Positions 47,020 through 56,456 of a stretch of DNA of 64,000 nucleotides are shown one piece after another. The position numbers and the translations under genes were made by a program. The notes beneath the pieces are model-generated. The model did not search any database, was not told the DNA's origin, and worked only from the letters and a program-made list of their open reading frames with translations. Source of the DNA: Limnohabitans sp. JirII-31 (lineage in GTDB: Bacteria > Pseudomonadota > Gammaproteobacteria > Burkholderiales > Burkholderiaceae_C); assembly GCF_002778315.1 (NCBI RefSeq), contig NZ_NESA01000005.1:62001-126000 (forward strand), read 5' to 3'. Positions within the stretch are counted from its first letter, which is position 1; each line of letters begins with the position of its first letter.

Positions 47020-49227
47020 TTACGCAGGTTGAAGCACGCGGACCAGCCCTGCGCGCAATGAGGCCAGCAAACGTTCCCACACACCTGGGTTTTGCACCAC
47101 CTCGGCCCGGTAAAACGAGGGGCACAGCGTGGCCGCATGCGCGTTCTCGCCACACAAACCGCAGCCCACACAGCCGTCGATCACGGTGGCCACCGGGTCT
47201 ACCTTCAAGGGGTCGGGGTTGTCTTTCAGGGTCAGCGTGGGGCAGCCGGAGAGGCGAATGCAGGCATGGTCGCCGTTGCACACGTCTTCGTCCACGCCGT
47301 ACTTCACGCGTTGCACGCGCTCGCCTTGTTTGAGCAAACTGGCGATCCAGGGTTTGATGCGGCGCTGTCGCTCGAGCTGGCATTCGCCCTCGGCCACGAT
47401 CACCTTGAGCCCGTTGAAGTCCGAGGTGAAAGCCTCCACCAAGGTCTCGCGCACCTTGGCCACTTCGTAGGTGTGCACGGTGCGCAGCCATTGCACACCC
47501 AGGCCTTGCAGCGTGCGTTCAATGGTTTGGTTGGTGTGGGCCAGGCTTTGCCACTTGTCGGCGGCGGCCAGTTTGGCCGCGTCGTCTGGGGTGGAGATGA
47601 TGTCTTGCGTGCCCGTCGCCGAGGTGTAGCCATTTTTAAAAATCAGCAACACCGCGTCGCCCCCGTTGAACAGTGCGCTTTGCACCCCGGTGAGCAAGCC
47701 GTTGTGCCAGAAGCCACCGTCGCCCATGATCGAGAGCACGCGCCGTTGCATCGACGGCGACACACCGGCCCGACTCGCCAGGCTCATGCCATAACCCAAG
47801 ATCGTGTGGCCGGTGGAAAACGGCTCGAAGGTGCCTAGCGCATGGCAGCCAATGTCGGCCGACACATGCACCGCGCCAATGTCTTGTTGCGCCAACTTGA
47901 TGGCCGAAAACACCGGACGCTCCGGACAGCCAATGCAAAACCCGGGCGGGCGCGGCGGCAGGGTTTGGCCTTGGGCTTGCAGCGCTTGGGCCACACCAGT
48001 GCGGCGTGTTTGGTTGCCTTGCAGCCACGCCTGCACGCCCGACGTGGCGGTGGCTGTGGCGTCGGTTGCGCCAGACGCAGAAGCTTCGTTTGACGGCACC
48101 GTCAAATAACGGTTCACAAACTGCAGCAGGCCTTGCGCCATCACCTCGGCGGTGTACTCGCCGCCTTGGGGCAACACGTCTTTGCCGTGCAAGGGGGTTT
48201 GCAAGTCACGGCGACGCAGCAAGGTGGCCACTTCTTGTTCGATGTATTCGGGCTGACCTTCTTCCATCAGCAACACGCCGCGCTTGCCTTGGCAGAAGTT
48301 GGCGATTTGGTCGGGCAGCAAAGGGCAGGTCACGTTGAGCACCAACAGCGGAATGCGGCTGTTGCCAAACGCGTCGGCCAAGTCGAACTGCTGCAAGGCG
48401 CGGATCAAGGTGTTGTAGAGACCGCCTTGCACGATGAGCCCCAAGTCGTGGTGCTCGCCGTCAAAGTGTTCGTTCAGGCCATGCGCCTCGATGTAGGCGC
48501 GTGCGGCCGGAATGCGTTCTTGGTGCTTGAGCTTTTCTTGGCCAAACGTCACCGGTGGATGGGCCAAGCGGCTGTAGTCAAACTTGGCGGGCTCGGCCAA
48601 CAGGTGCAACGCTGACTGCGCGGGCGCTTGGTTGTCTTTGGCCACAAAGCTGCCGCGCACATGGCAGGCGCGGATGCGCAACTCCATCACGGTGGGCATG
48701 TTCGACGCTTCGGAGAGTCGAAAGCCGTGCTCCACCATGTCGACCATGCGGCTCAGATCGGGACGTGGGTCCAGCAAGACCATGCCAGACTTGAGCGCGT
48801 AGGCGTGGGTGCGTTCTTGTATCACCGACGCGCCTTCGCCGTAGTCTTCGCCCACCACAATCAGCACGCCACCTTTCACACCCGGCGATGACAAATTGCT
48901 CAGTGCGTCCGCCGCCACGTTGGTGCCGACGATGGATTTCCAAGTCACGGCACCGCGCAAGGGGTAGTGGATGGAGGCGCCCAACATGGCCGCTGCCGAG
49001 GCTTCGTTGGCACAGGCCTCCACATGCACGCCGAGCTCTTGCATGTAGTCCTTGGCTTGCACCATCACATCCAGCAAGTGCGACACCGGTGCACCTTGGT
49101 AGCCGCCCACATAGGCCACGCCCGATTGCAGCAGCGCTTTGGTGATGGCCAAGATGCCTTCCCCATGAAACGTCTCGCCCGCGCCCATGCGCAGCATCTC
49201 AACTTCTTTGCTGAATGAAACTTCCAC
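47020..49227 (-). CDS. iorA: Indolepyruvate:ferredoxin oxidoreductase alpha subunit
   Basis: A 735-residue TPP-dependent subunit: an N-terminal pyrimidine/PP domain (GAGETFHGEGILAITKALLQSGVAYVGGYQGAPV), a transketolase-C-like domain, a TPP pyrophosphate domain (about 440-600; MGDGGFWHNGLLTG and NGYTSATG) and a C-terminal ferredoxin domain with two Cys clusters (VCNGDHACIRLSGCP and CVGCGLCGENAHAATLCP) for [4Fe-4S] centres. It decarboxylates aromatic 2-oxo acids from amino-acid deamination. First gene of the iorA-iorB pair. Oxygen tolerance of such enzymes in an aerobe would be notable. Confidence 0.9.
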   Translation of the reverse strand: MEVSFSKEVEMLRMGAGETFHGEGILAITKALLQSGVAYVGGYQGAPVSHLLDVMVQAKDYMQELGVHVEACANEASAAAMLGASIHYPLRGAVTWKSIVGTNVAADALSNLSSPGVKGGVLIVVGEDYGEGASVIQERTHAYALKSGMVLLDPRPDLSRMVDMVEHGFRLSEASNMPTVMELRIRACHVRGSFVAKDNQAPAQSALHLLAEPAKFDYSRLAHPPVTFGQEKLKHQERIPAARAYIEAHGLNEHFDGEHHDLGLIVQGGLYNTLIRALQQFDLADAFGNSRIPLLVLNVTCPLLPDQIANFCQGKRGVLLMEEGQPEYIEQEVATLLRRRDLQTPLHGKDVLPQGGEYTAEVMAQGLLQFVNRYLTVPSNEASASGATDATATATSGVQAWLQGNQTRRTGVAQALQAQGQTLPPRPPGFCIGCPERPVFSAIKLAQQDIGAVHVSADIGCHALGTFEPFSTGHTILGYGMSLASRAGVSPSMQRRVLSIMGDGGFWHNGLLTGVQSALFNGGDAVLLIFKNGYTSATGTQDIISTPDDAAKLAAADKWQSLAHTNQTIERTLQGLGVQWLRTVHTYEVAKVRETLVEAFTSDFNGLKVIVAEGECQLERQRRIKPWIASLLKQGERVQRVKYGVDEDVCNGDHACIRLSGCPTLTLKDNPDPLKVDPVATVIDGCVGCGLCGENAHAATLCPSFYRAEVVQNPGVWERLLASLRAGLVRVLQPA

Positions 49228-49366
49228 GGCTTGTCTCCTGTTGTGAGCGCAAGCTTAGCAGGGCCTGATTTTTTCAAGCGTCAGACAAATGACGCGCATC
49301 AGTTTGGATAAGCGGAGTAAAGTCACTTATCCCTTCGGTTTACGTCCGAAAAAGAAGAACCTCCCC

Positions 49367-52162
49367 ATGCATTTAAGTCGTCTCCCGGGCCGCTCTCTAA
49401 AAGCAAGGGTCACCCTGTTCACGCTGTTTATATTTCTGAGCAGCATGTGGTCCTTGGCGTTGTATGCCGACCACATGTTGCGCAGAGACATGCAAACGCA
49501 ATTGGAAGCGCAGCAACTTTCAACCGTCACGTTGTTGGCCAACGAAGTCAACCGTGGCCTCACCGAGCGTCGTAACGCACTGCAAAAAGCAGCCACGGTT
49601 ATCGGCGAAGTGATACGCCAGAAACCGCAGGCCACACAGACACAACTCTCGTCCTTGGTCGTGCTGCAAGAGATGTTCAGCGGCGGCACATTTGTGACCG
49701 ACACACGCGGCACGGTGCTCGCCTCCTATCCTGAATCCTTGCATCGCCAAGGTGTGAATTACGCCGGCCGTGCCTACCTTCGTGCGGTGCTCGACAGAGG
49801 GGAAACCGTGATCACGCAGCCTGTCATGGCCCAGCTGCTGAAAGCGCCCGTTTTCGTCATGGCCACGCCGGTGCTGGATGCGCAAGGGCAGCGCATCGGG
49901 GCGTTGGTCGCAGGCATCAACTTGGAGTTACCCAACTTCATGGACATCGTGCAAGACAGCCATTACGGTGAGACTGGCAGTTACTTGGTGGTGGCGCCCG
50001 AGCAACGCATGATCGTGACCTCCAGTGACAAGCGCCGCATCATGGAGACCTTGCCAGCCGAGCATGTGAGCCCCACCTTGGACCATTTCATTCGTGGCGC
50101 AGAAGGCTCGGCGGTGTTCGTGAGCCCGCTGGGCATTGAAGTGTTGGCGTCGGTCAAGCGGATCCCGGTGGCGGGTTGGTATGCGGCCGTTGTGCTGCCG
50201 ACACAAGAGGCCTTTGCCCCGATAGAGGTGATGCACCAACGCATCTTGTGGGCTGCTTTCGTGACCACGTTGCTCGCTGGGGCCGTGACGTGGTGGATGT
50301 TGGGTTGGCAGCTTTTGCCCCTGCAATCCACGGCACGGGCGTTGGCGGAGATGGCGCAAGAAAGCGCGCCCTTGCAGCCGCTGGTGGTCACCCGGCAGGA
50401 TGAAATTGGTCAGGTGATTGGTGGCTTTAACCACCTGCTGGTCGAGTTGGAGAAACGCCAGCAAGGCTTGAGGGAGAACGAGCTGCGTTACCGAACCGCG
50501 TTCATGACCAGCCCGGATGCGCTCTCGATCACGCGTTTGTCTGACGGCCAGTACCTCGACATCAACGAGGGCTTCGTCCGCCTGTTTGGTTGGTCGCGTG
50601 AAGAGGTCATCGGTGCCACTTCCTTGAAACTCAACATTTGGCACCGTCTGGAGGACCGTGCGGTCTTCATCCACACGATGCAAACACAGGGCCAATGTCA
50701 AAACATGGAGTTTGAGTTTCTCACCAAGACGGGGCAGCGAATTTCAAGCTGGGTGTCCTCTACACCGCTGACAGTCGACGGCGAACCTTGCCTGTTGTCG
50801 GTGACACACGACATCACCGAGCGCAAGGAGGCCTTGAGTCAAATTCATCAATTGGTCTACACCGACACCTTGACCGGGTTGCCCAACCGACGCTACTTTT
50901 TGGACCGACTCAACCAGGCCTTGACGTCGAGTCTTCAAAAACGTCGCTGGGGCGCCTTGATGCACATTGACCTGGACGACTTCAAAACCCTCAACGACAC
51001 GCAAGGCCACGAAAAAGGTGATCGACTGCTGCAACAAATTGCCACACGTCTTGAAACTTGTGTGAGGGCTCAAGACACCGTGGCCCGACTTGCTGGCGAC
51101 GAATTCATTGTGTTGTTTGATGATCTGAGCCAAGACACTGGCGAGGCGGCCACCGAGGCTGAACACGTGGCCAAGAAAATCGTAGCCGCGCTGAATTTGC
51201 CCATGTACCTTGACCGCATGGAACATCAAATGACGTGCGGCATTGGCATCACCTTGTTTGGGCCTGCGCATGAGACGGCCACAGAGTTGCTCAAGCGTGC
51301 CGATTTGGCTTTGCACAAGGCCAAGCGCATGGGCCCCAACACCACGCTCTTTTTTGAGCCCGAAATGCAGGAAATGGTCAGCGCACGCGCGGTCATGCAA
51401 CGCAACCTCCGAGAGGCCTTGCAAAAGCAGCAGTTCGTGCTCTATTACCAAGCGCAGGTGTCGGATCAGCAGCAGATTTTTGGTGTGGAGGTCATGGTGC
51501 GCTGGATTTCGCCTGAGCGAGGCCTGGTGCCTCCTGGCGAGTTCATTCCGTTGGCTGAGGAAACGGGGCTCATCGTTCCCTTGGGCACGTGGATCTTGCA
51601 TGAGGCCTGCAAACAGTTGGCTGTGTGGCAGCACCACGAAGACATGGCGCACCTCACATTGGCCGTCAACGTCAGCGCCCGTCAGTTCAACCAAGATGAT
51701 TTTGTCGACCAGGTGCAAGAGGCCTTGCGCGCCACCGGCGCGCCGCCGAACAAGCTCAAACTTGAATTGACCGAGGGCATGATGGTGACCCACATGCAAG
51801 GCGTCATTGCCAAGATGCATGCGCTGAAAAAAGTGGGCGTGGGTTTTTCTCTCGATGACTTTGGCACCGGCTTCTCATCGTTGGCCTATCTGAAGCGCTT
51901 GCCTCTGGACCAGCTCAAAATCGACCAGGGCTTTGTGCGCGACATCTTGGTGGACCACAACGATGCTGCCATTGCCAAGATGGTGATTGCCCTGGGCGAC
52001 AGCCTGGGCCTGTCCGTGATTGCCGAGGGGGTTGAAACCGACGCCCAGCGCCAAGCACTGGCCAACATGGGCTGCACCAATTACCAGGGGTATCTCTTCA
52101 GTCGGCCGGTGCCGGTGCGAGAGTTTGAGGCCCTCTTGCGCGCCACCCACGCGCACGCATGA
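49367..52162 (+). CDS. Membrane GGDEF-EAL protein with dCache and PAS domains
   Basis: The 931-residue protein (from ATG 49367; an ATG at 49289 is possible) begins with a membrane helix, a large periplasmic dCache sensor (about 40-265), a second helix, HAMP (about 310-360), a PAS domain (about 370-500), then GGDEF and EAL domains. The diguanylate-cyclase signature reads AGDEF (576-580). The phosphodiesterase signature reads EVM (708-710) where EAL is usual, with the Glu kept, and NVSARQF, LELTEG, DDFGTG and LKIDQGFVRD present. It probably makes or breaks cyclic di-GMP in response to a small ligand. No partner gene is adjacent. Confidence 0.9.
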   Translation: MHLSRLPGRSLKARVTLFTLFIFLSSMWSLALYADHMLRRDMQTQLEAQQLSTVTLLANEVNRGLTERRNALQKAATVIGEVIRQKPQATQTQLSSLVVLQEMFSGGTFVTDTRGTVLASYPESLHRQGVNYAGRAYLRAVLDRGETVITQPVMAQLLKAPVFVMATPVLDAQGQRIGALVAGINLELPNFMDIVQDSHYGETGSYLVVAPEQRMIVTSSDKRRIMETLPAEHVSPTLDHFIRGAEGSAVFVSPLGIEVLASVKRIPVAGWYAAVVLPTQEAFAPIEVMHQRILWAAFVTTLLAGAVTWWMLGWQLLPLQSTARALAEMAQESAPLQPLVVTRQDEIGQVIGGFNHLLVELEKRQQGLRENELRYRTAFMTSPDALSITRLSDGQYLDINEGFVRLFGWSREEVIGATSLKLNIWHRLEDRAVFIHTMQTQGQCQNMEFEFLTKTGQRISSWVSSTPLTVDGEPCLLSVTHDITERKEALSQIHQLVYTDTLTGLPNRRYFLDRLNQALTSSLQKRRWGALMHIDLDDFKTLNDTQGHEKGDRLLQQIATRLETCVRAQDTVARLAGDEFIVLFDDLSQDTGEAATEAEHVAKKIVAALNLPMYLDRMEHQMTCGIGITLFGPAHETATELLKRADLALHKAKRMGPNTTLFFEPEMQEMVSARAVMQRNLREALQKQQFVLYYQAQVSDQQQIFGVEVMVRWISPERGLVPPGEFIPLAEETGLIVPLGTWILHEACKQLAVWQHHEDMAHLTLAVNVSARQFNQDDFVDQVQEALRATGAPPNKLKLELTEGMMVTHMQGVIAKMHALKKVGVGFSLDDFGTGFSSLAYLKRLPLDQLKIDQGFVRDILVDHNDAAIAKMVIALGDSLGLSVIAEGVETDAQRQALANMGCTNYQGYLFSRPVPVREFEALLRATHAHA

Positions 52163-52163
52163 A

Positions 52164-53072
52164 CTAGCGCGTGCTCAGCAGCGCCTGCTCTTGCACCCAC
52201 GTGCGAAAGCGCGTGAGCACTTCAGGCGCGTGGCCCACATCGGGCGTGATCAAGTAGTAACTGCGTGTGCCGCGCAAGGCCTTGGGGCAGGCCACCACCA
52301 ATTCGCCACGCGCCAACTCACCCGCAATCAACAGCCGTGGCATCAAGGCCACACCCAGGTGGTGGGTGGCGGCCACCGCCAGCATGGAGAACAGTTCATA
52401 ACGCGGGCCACCCAGAGCGTTGGGCGCGCTCACGCCCATGGCGTCAAACCACTGGCGCCAACCTTCGGGCCGTGTGCTTTGTTGCAGCAGGGGCAGTTGT
52501 GCCAGGGCTTTGGGCGTGAGGTGGGTGCGCCCAGCCATCAGCTGGGGGCTGCACACGGGCACCACCTCTTCGTCCAGCAGTTTGTCGGCCCGCGTGCCGG
52601 GCCAGTTGCGCACTTGTTCGGGCGTGCCGGTGTAGAGCGCGGCATCGAAGGCGGTGTCTGCAAACAAAAAGGGCCGCGTGCGGGTGTCGATGTGCACTGT
52701 GATGTCGGGGTGACGCTGGGCCAGGGTGGCCAGACGCGGAATCAGCCAATGGGTGGCAAAGGTGGGCACGGCGGCCAGGGTGAGGTGACCACCCGTGCCT
52801 TGGCGTGTCATGGTGTCGAGCGTGTCGCGCTCCAGGCCGTCGAGCCGCTGCCCCACTTGGCGGGCGTAATCCACCCCCGCCGGGGTGAGCGCCACGCCGT
52901 GGCGGGTGCGGCGAAACAGCTTCAACCCTAAAAAGTCTTCTAACAGCGTGACTTGACGTGACACCGCACTTTGCGTCAGCACCAGCTCTTGCGCAGCCCG
53001 TGTGTAGCTCTCATGCCGGGCGGCAGCGTCGAAGCACAACAGGGCTTGGGTAGACGGTATTTTGCGGCGCAT
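52164..53072 (-). CDS. LysR-family transcriptional regulator, GcvA-like
   Basis: A 302-residue LysR regulator with an N-terminal winged helix-turn-helix ([28 protein letters not shown]) and a periplasmic-binding-protein-like effector domain of the GcvA group ([21 protein letters not shown]). It is divergent from glutaryl-CoA dehydrogenase with a 115-base gap, an arrangement known for the regulators of glutarate or amino-acid degradation, so it probably controls the gcdH gene. The C-terminal tail QEQALLSTR faces the EAL protein tail to tail. Confidence 0.9.
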   Translation of the reverse strand: MRRKIPSTQALLCFDAAARHESYTRAAQELVLTQSAVSRQVTLLEDFLGLKLFRRTRHGVALTPAGVDYARQVGQRLDGLERDTLDTMTRQGTGGHLTLAAVPTFATHWLIPRLATLAQRHPDITVHIDTRTRPFLFADTAFDAALYTGTPEQVRNWPGTRADKLLDEEVVPVCSPQLMAGRTHLTPKALAQLPLLQQSTRPEGWRQWFDAMGVSAPNALGGPRYELFSMLAVAATHHLGVALMPRLLIAGELARGELVVACPKALRGTRSYYLITPDVGHAPEVLTRFRTWVQEQALLSTR

Positions 53073-53187
53073 CGTCTGTTCAGATATCAGGATTGAGCAT
53101 AACTGGATGTTAAATCACCGTTTCTCCGCGGTCCTCGGGGCATTTAAGATCACCCCAACCTTTATTCAGACACACAGGAGCTCCCTC

Positions 53188-54384
53188 ATGGCCCACGCCG
53201 CTTTCAATTGGCAAGACCCGTTTTTGCTGGACCAACAACTCACCGACGAAGAACGCATGATCCGCGAAGCGGCAGCGGCGTATTGCCAAGACAAGTTGCA
53301 GCCGCGTGTGCTGAACGCCTTTCGCAACGAAAAAACCGACATCGAAATTTTTCGCGAAATGGGTGAGCTCGGTTTGTTGGGCCCCACCATCCCCACGCAA
53401 TACGGCGGCCCTGGATTGAACTACGTGGCCTACGGTTTGATTGCGCGTGAGGTCGAGCGTGTGGACTCGGGCTACCGCTCCATGATGAGCGTGCAGTCGT
53501 CACTGGTGATGGTGCCCATCAACGACTTCGGCACCGAAGAGCAAAAACAAAAATACCTGCCCAAGCTGGCCACCGGCGAGTGGATCGGTTGCTTTGGCCT
53601 GACAGAGCCCGACCATGGCTCCGACCCCGCCAGCATGGCCACCCGCGCCAAGAAAGTGGCGGGCGGCTACCAGCTCAAGGGCAACAAGATGTGGATCTCC
53701 AACAGCCCTATCGCCGATGTGTTTGTGGTGTGGGCCAAAGAGGTCAGCGAAGGCGGTCAAGTGGGCCCCATCCGCGGCTTCATTTTGGAAAAGGGCATGA
53801 AGGGCTTGAGCGCCCCGGCCATCCACGGCAAGGTGGGCTTGCGTGCCTCGATCACCGGTGAAATCGTGATGGACGGCGTGTTTGTGCCCGAAGAAAACGC
53901 CTTCCCCGAAGTGCAAGGCTTGAAAGGCCCGTTCACCTGCTTGAACAGCGCGCGCTACGGCATTGCCTGGGGCGCCCTGGGTGCGGCCGAAGACTGCTGG
54001 CACCGCGCCCGCCAGTACACCTTGGACCGCCAACAGTTTGGTCGCCCGCTCGCTGCCAACCAGTTGATTCAAAAGAAGTTGGCCGACATGCAAACCGAAA
54101 TTGCGCTCGGCCTGCAAGGCTGCTTGCGCCTGGGGCGCATGAAAGACGAAGGCACGGCCAGCGTGGAAATCACCTCCATCTTGAAGCGCAACTCGTGCGG
54201 CAAAGCCTTGGACATTGCCCGCATGGCGCGCGACATGATGGGTGGCAACGGCATCAGTGACGAGTTTGGTGTGGCGCGTCACCTGGTCAACCTTGAAGTG
54301 GTCAACACCTACGAAGGCACACACGACATCCACGCCCTGATCTTGGGTCGTGCGCAAACCGGCATCGCCGCATTCGCCAACTGA
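53188..54384 (+). CDS. gcdH: Glutaryl-CoA dehydrogenase
   Basis: A 398-residue acyl-CoA dehydrogenase that oxidises and decarboxylates glutaryl-CoA to crotonyl-CoA in lysine, tryptophan or aromatic-acid breakdown. It has the FAD-binding [11 protein letters not shown] and [12 protein letters not shown] segments, and the catalytic base Glu in [16 protein letters not shown]. The N-terminus ([22 protein letters not shown]) is that of the bacterial GCDH subgroup. An AGGAG site precedes the ATG at 53188. A large stem-loop follows the stop codon. The divergent LysR gene is its likely regulator. Confidence 0.92.
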   Translation: MAHAAFNWQDPFLLDQQLTDEERMIREAAAAYCQDKLQPRVLNAFRNEKTDIEIFREMGELGLLGPTIPTQYGGPGLNYVAYGLIAREVERVDSGYRSMMSVQSSLVMVPINDFGTEEQKQKYLPKLATGEWIGCFGLTEPDHGSDPASMATRAKKVAGGYQLKGNKMWISNSPIADVFVVWAKEVSEGGQVGPIRGFILEKGMKGLSAPAIHGKVGLRASITGEIVMDGVFVPEENAFPEVQGLKGPFTCLNSARYGIAWGALGAAEDCWHRARQYTLDRQQFGRPLAANQLIQKKLADMQTEIALGLQGCLRLGRMKDEGTASVEITSILKRNSCGKALDIARMARDMMGGNGISDEFGVARHLVNLEVVNTYEGTHDIHALILGRAQTGIAAFAN

Positions 54385-54397
54385 GTCTGGCGTGATG

Positions 54398-54434
54398 AGC
54401 AACAGCGGGACATGGGTGTTGTCCCGCTGTTGCT
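54398..54434 (+). terminator. Strong stem-loop after gcdH (terminator-like)
   Basis: AGCAACAGCGGGACA (54398-54412) and TGTCCCGCTGTTGCT (54420-54434) are perfectly complementary over 15 bases with a 7-base loop. It starts 13 bases after the gcdH stop. No T run follows, so it may protect the mRNA 3' end or act as a weak terminator instead of a textbook one. Confidence 0.6.
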
Positions 54435-54490
54435 GTTGGCCCTGAGCGGCTACCGTGGGCCTCTGGAGTTTTTGTTTTCTGGAGCGCCCG

Positions 54491-55498
54491 TTGACCCAAC
54501 CCTCTTCTCCCAGCATCACCCGCCGTCAAACTTTGCAGGGCTTGGCCGGTTCTTTGGCCACCTTGGGCGCCCCCGCGTTCCTGAGCCCGCAGGCCTGGGC
54601 GCAAGACAAATTCCCCAGCAAACCCATCTCTTTGATCGTGCCGTGGCCCGCGGGCGGTCCCAGCGATGCGGTGTTGCGCGCCTTTGCCGAGAGTGCCAGC
54701 CGCGCCTTGGGCGTGGCGGTGGTGCCCGACAACAAACCCGGCGCGGGCGGCATCTTGGGCGCCACGGCCATGGTGAGTGCCAAGCCCGATGGCTACACCT
54801 TGACCCAGTTGCCCTTGGGCATTTACCGCTTGCCCCACATGCAAAAAACCAACTTTGACCCGATCAAAGACATCACCCATATCGCGTGCTTGACGGGCTA
54901 CACCTTCTGCTTGGCCGCGTCCATGGACGCACCGTTCAAAACCTTGCAAGAGATGGTGACCTATGCCAAAGCCAACCCGGGCAAATTGGAATACGGTCAC
55001 ACGGGGACCGGCACCACACCGCATTTGGCGGTGGAGGAGTTTTGCCAAAAAGCAGGCATGGTGCTCAACCCGATTCCCTACAAAGGCGCAGCAGAAATTT
55101 TGCAGGCCATCCTGGGGGGCCACATCCGTTTGATGAGCAGCACCACCGAGGTGATGCCTTTGGTGAAAGAAGGCAAGCTGCGTTTGTTGGCCACCTTGGG
55201 CAGCAAACGCGCCAAGGCGTTTCCCGATGTGCCCACCGTCAAAGAGAGTGGGTGGGACACGGTCTCTGAGTCGCCCTTTGGCATTGGCGGCCCCAAAGGC
55301 ATGGATCCGGCGGTGGTGCGCGTGCTCCACGAGGCCTTCAAAAAAACGCTGGATGACCCCAAGGTGATCGAGACCCTGGACCGCTTCAACCAGCCCGTGA
55401 TCTACATGAACAGCGAGGACTACACCAAGTACGCGCAGCGCACCTACGAGTCCGAGCGCGCCACGGTGGAGCGCTTGGGGCTGGCTAAAAAAATCTAA
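54491..55498 (+). CDS. Tripartite tricarboxylate transporter receptor (Bug family, TctC-like)
   Basis: A 335-residue periplasmic receptor of the Bug family, very numerous in Burkholderiales and binding carboxylates or aromatic acids. From the TTG start at 54491 (with a TGGAG site six bases before it) the product has a twin-arginine-like leader (TRRQTLQGLAGSLATLGAPAFLSPQAWAQ), then FPSKPISLIVPWPAGGPSDAVLRAFA and the ligand loop GYTGTGTTPHLAVEEF-like segment. Longer frames start with GTG at 54455. No tctA/tctB neighbours are present, so it is an orphan receptor. Confidence 0.88.
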   Translation: MTQPSSPSITRRQTLQGLAGSLATLGAPAFLSPQAWAQDKFPSKPISLIVPWPAGGPSDAVLRAFAESASRALGVAVVPDNKPGAGGILGATAMVSAKPDGYTLTQLPLGIYRLPHMQKTNFDPIKDITHIACLTGYTFCLAASMDAPFKTLQEMVTYAKANPGKLEYGHTGTGTTPHLAVEEFCQKAGMVLNPIPYKGAAEILQAILGGHIRLMSSTTEVMPLVKEGKLRLLATLGSKRAKAFPDVPTVKESGWDTVSESPFGIGGPKGMDPAVVRVLHEAFKKTLDDPKVIETLDRFNQPVIYMNSEDYTKYAQRTYESERATVERLGLAKKI

Positions 55499-56403
55499 GC
55501 CTTGGCGGTGCGGTTCACCAACACAATGCCCAGCGCCACACCGGCGAGCGCCATCAACAAACCGAGGGTCACCGGTTCACCCAGCCACAAGGCGCCCGCT
55601 GCCAACGCAAAGATGGGGGTGAGAAAGACAAACGCATTCAAGCGTGTTGCGGGGTAGTGGCGCAGCAACCACATCCACACCAAATAGCTGGCAAAGGCCC
55701 CCATCACGGTTTGCACCGCGATCGACGTCCAGGCAAACACGCCGAAGTTGCTCGGCCAGCTTTCGTGCATGAGCCAAGACAAACAGGGCAAGACGCATGC
55801 GCTCACGCCCACTTGGTAGAACAACATTTTTTCTGCGCTCACCGTGGCCATGCGCGTGCTGCGAATCACCACCGTGGTCAACGCCCACAACACACCCGCG
55901 CCCAGCGCCAAGGCGTCGCCCAGCCACGACAGCCCGTGACTGTCGGCATGTGCGGTTTGCAGTCCGTCCTTCAGCGCCACGCCCACCGAGGCAAAGGCAA
56001 CCCCAAGCCCAAGCCATTGCACGGCGCGCAAGCGTTCGGCCTTGACCCGCAAAGGCAGCAGCAATGCGACCCAAAACGGCGCCGAGTACAAGAACAGCGT
56101 CAGCCGCGAGGCCGAGGTGTATTGCAAGCCCAGGTAGATGCACACGAACTCGCTGCAAAACAACGCACCCGCCAACAAGCCGGCCCCCAGACTGCCATCG
56201 GCTTCAAACAAGGCCACGTGCCGCAGACGGCACCACAGCCACAACAACACCGTTGCGCCTGCAAACCGGATCGCGGCTTGCAGCATGGGAGGCACATCGG
56301 CCAAGGTGGCTTTGACCAAGACCTGTTGCAGGCCCCAAAACAAGCAGCAGATCACCAACAGGCTCATGGCCAGCCCATCCAAATGTGTACGTCGTGTTTT
56401 CAT
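55495..56403 (-). CDS. EamA/DMT-family drug-metabolite transporter
   Basis: A 302-residue membrane protein with ten predicted helices in two EamA repeats (first from about residue 10, second from about 150). CCLFWGLQQVLVKATLADVPPMLQAAIRF and ALGAGVLWALTTVVIRSTRMATV are the repeat openings. Family members export amino acids or other metabolites; the substrate is not predictable. I start at 56403 because the upstream part lies in the leader region. The gene meets the Bug gene tail to tail with a 4-base overlap. Confidence 0.9.
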   Translation of the reverse strand: MKTRRTHLDGLAMSLLVICCLFWGLQQVLVKATLADVPPMLQAAIRFAGATVLLWLWCRLRHVALFEADGSLGAGLLAGALFCSEFVCIYLGLQYTSASRLTLFLYSAPFWVALLLPLRVKAERLRAVQWLGLGVAFASVGVALKDGLQTAHADSHGLSWLGDALALGAGVLWALTTVVIRSTRMATVSAEKMLFYQVGVSACVLPCLSWLMHESWPSNFGVFAWTSIAVQTVMGAFASYLVWMWLLRHYPATRLNAFVFLTPIFALAAGALWLGEPVTLGLLMALAGVALGIVLVNRTAKA

Positions 56404-56456
56404 CAGATTGAACTTAACATGACCGGCTGTTCCTGGCCTCACCTCTGACCCTTTCC

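Noticed and set aside
45208-47061. 617-codon open frame on the plus strand opposite iorB
   Set aside because: It lies antisense to a well-supported gene, is rich in Gln, His and Arg without domain signs, and follows from high GC at third positions.
49306-49332. GGATAAG/CTTATCC dyad upstream of the GGDEF-EAL gene, considered as a riboswitch
   Set aside because: Only a 7-bp stem with a 13-base loop and none of the conserved cores of cyclic-di-GMP riboswitches.
53073-53187. LysR binding site in the lysR-gcdH gap
   Set aside because: Several T-N11-A candidates exist but none forms a convincing dyad, so no site is called.
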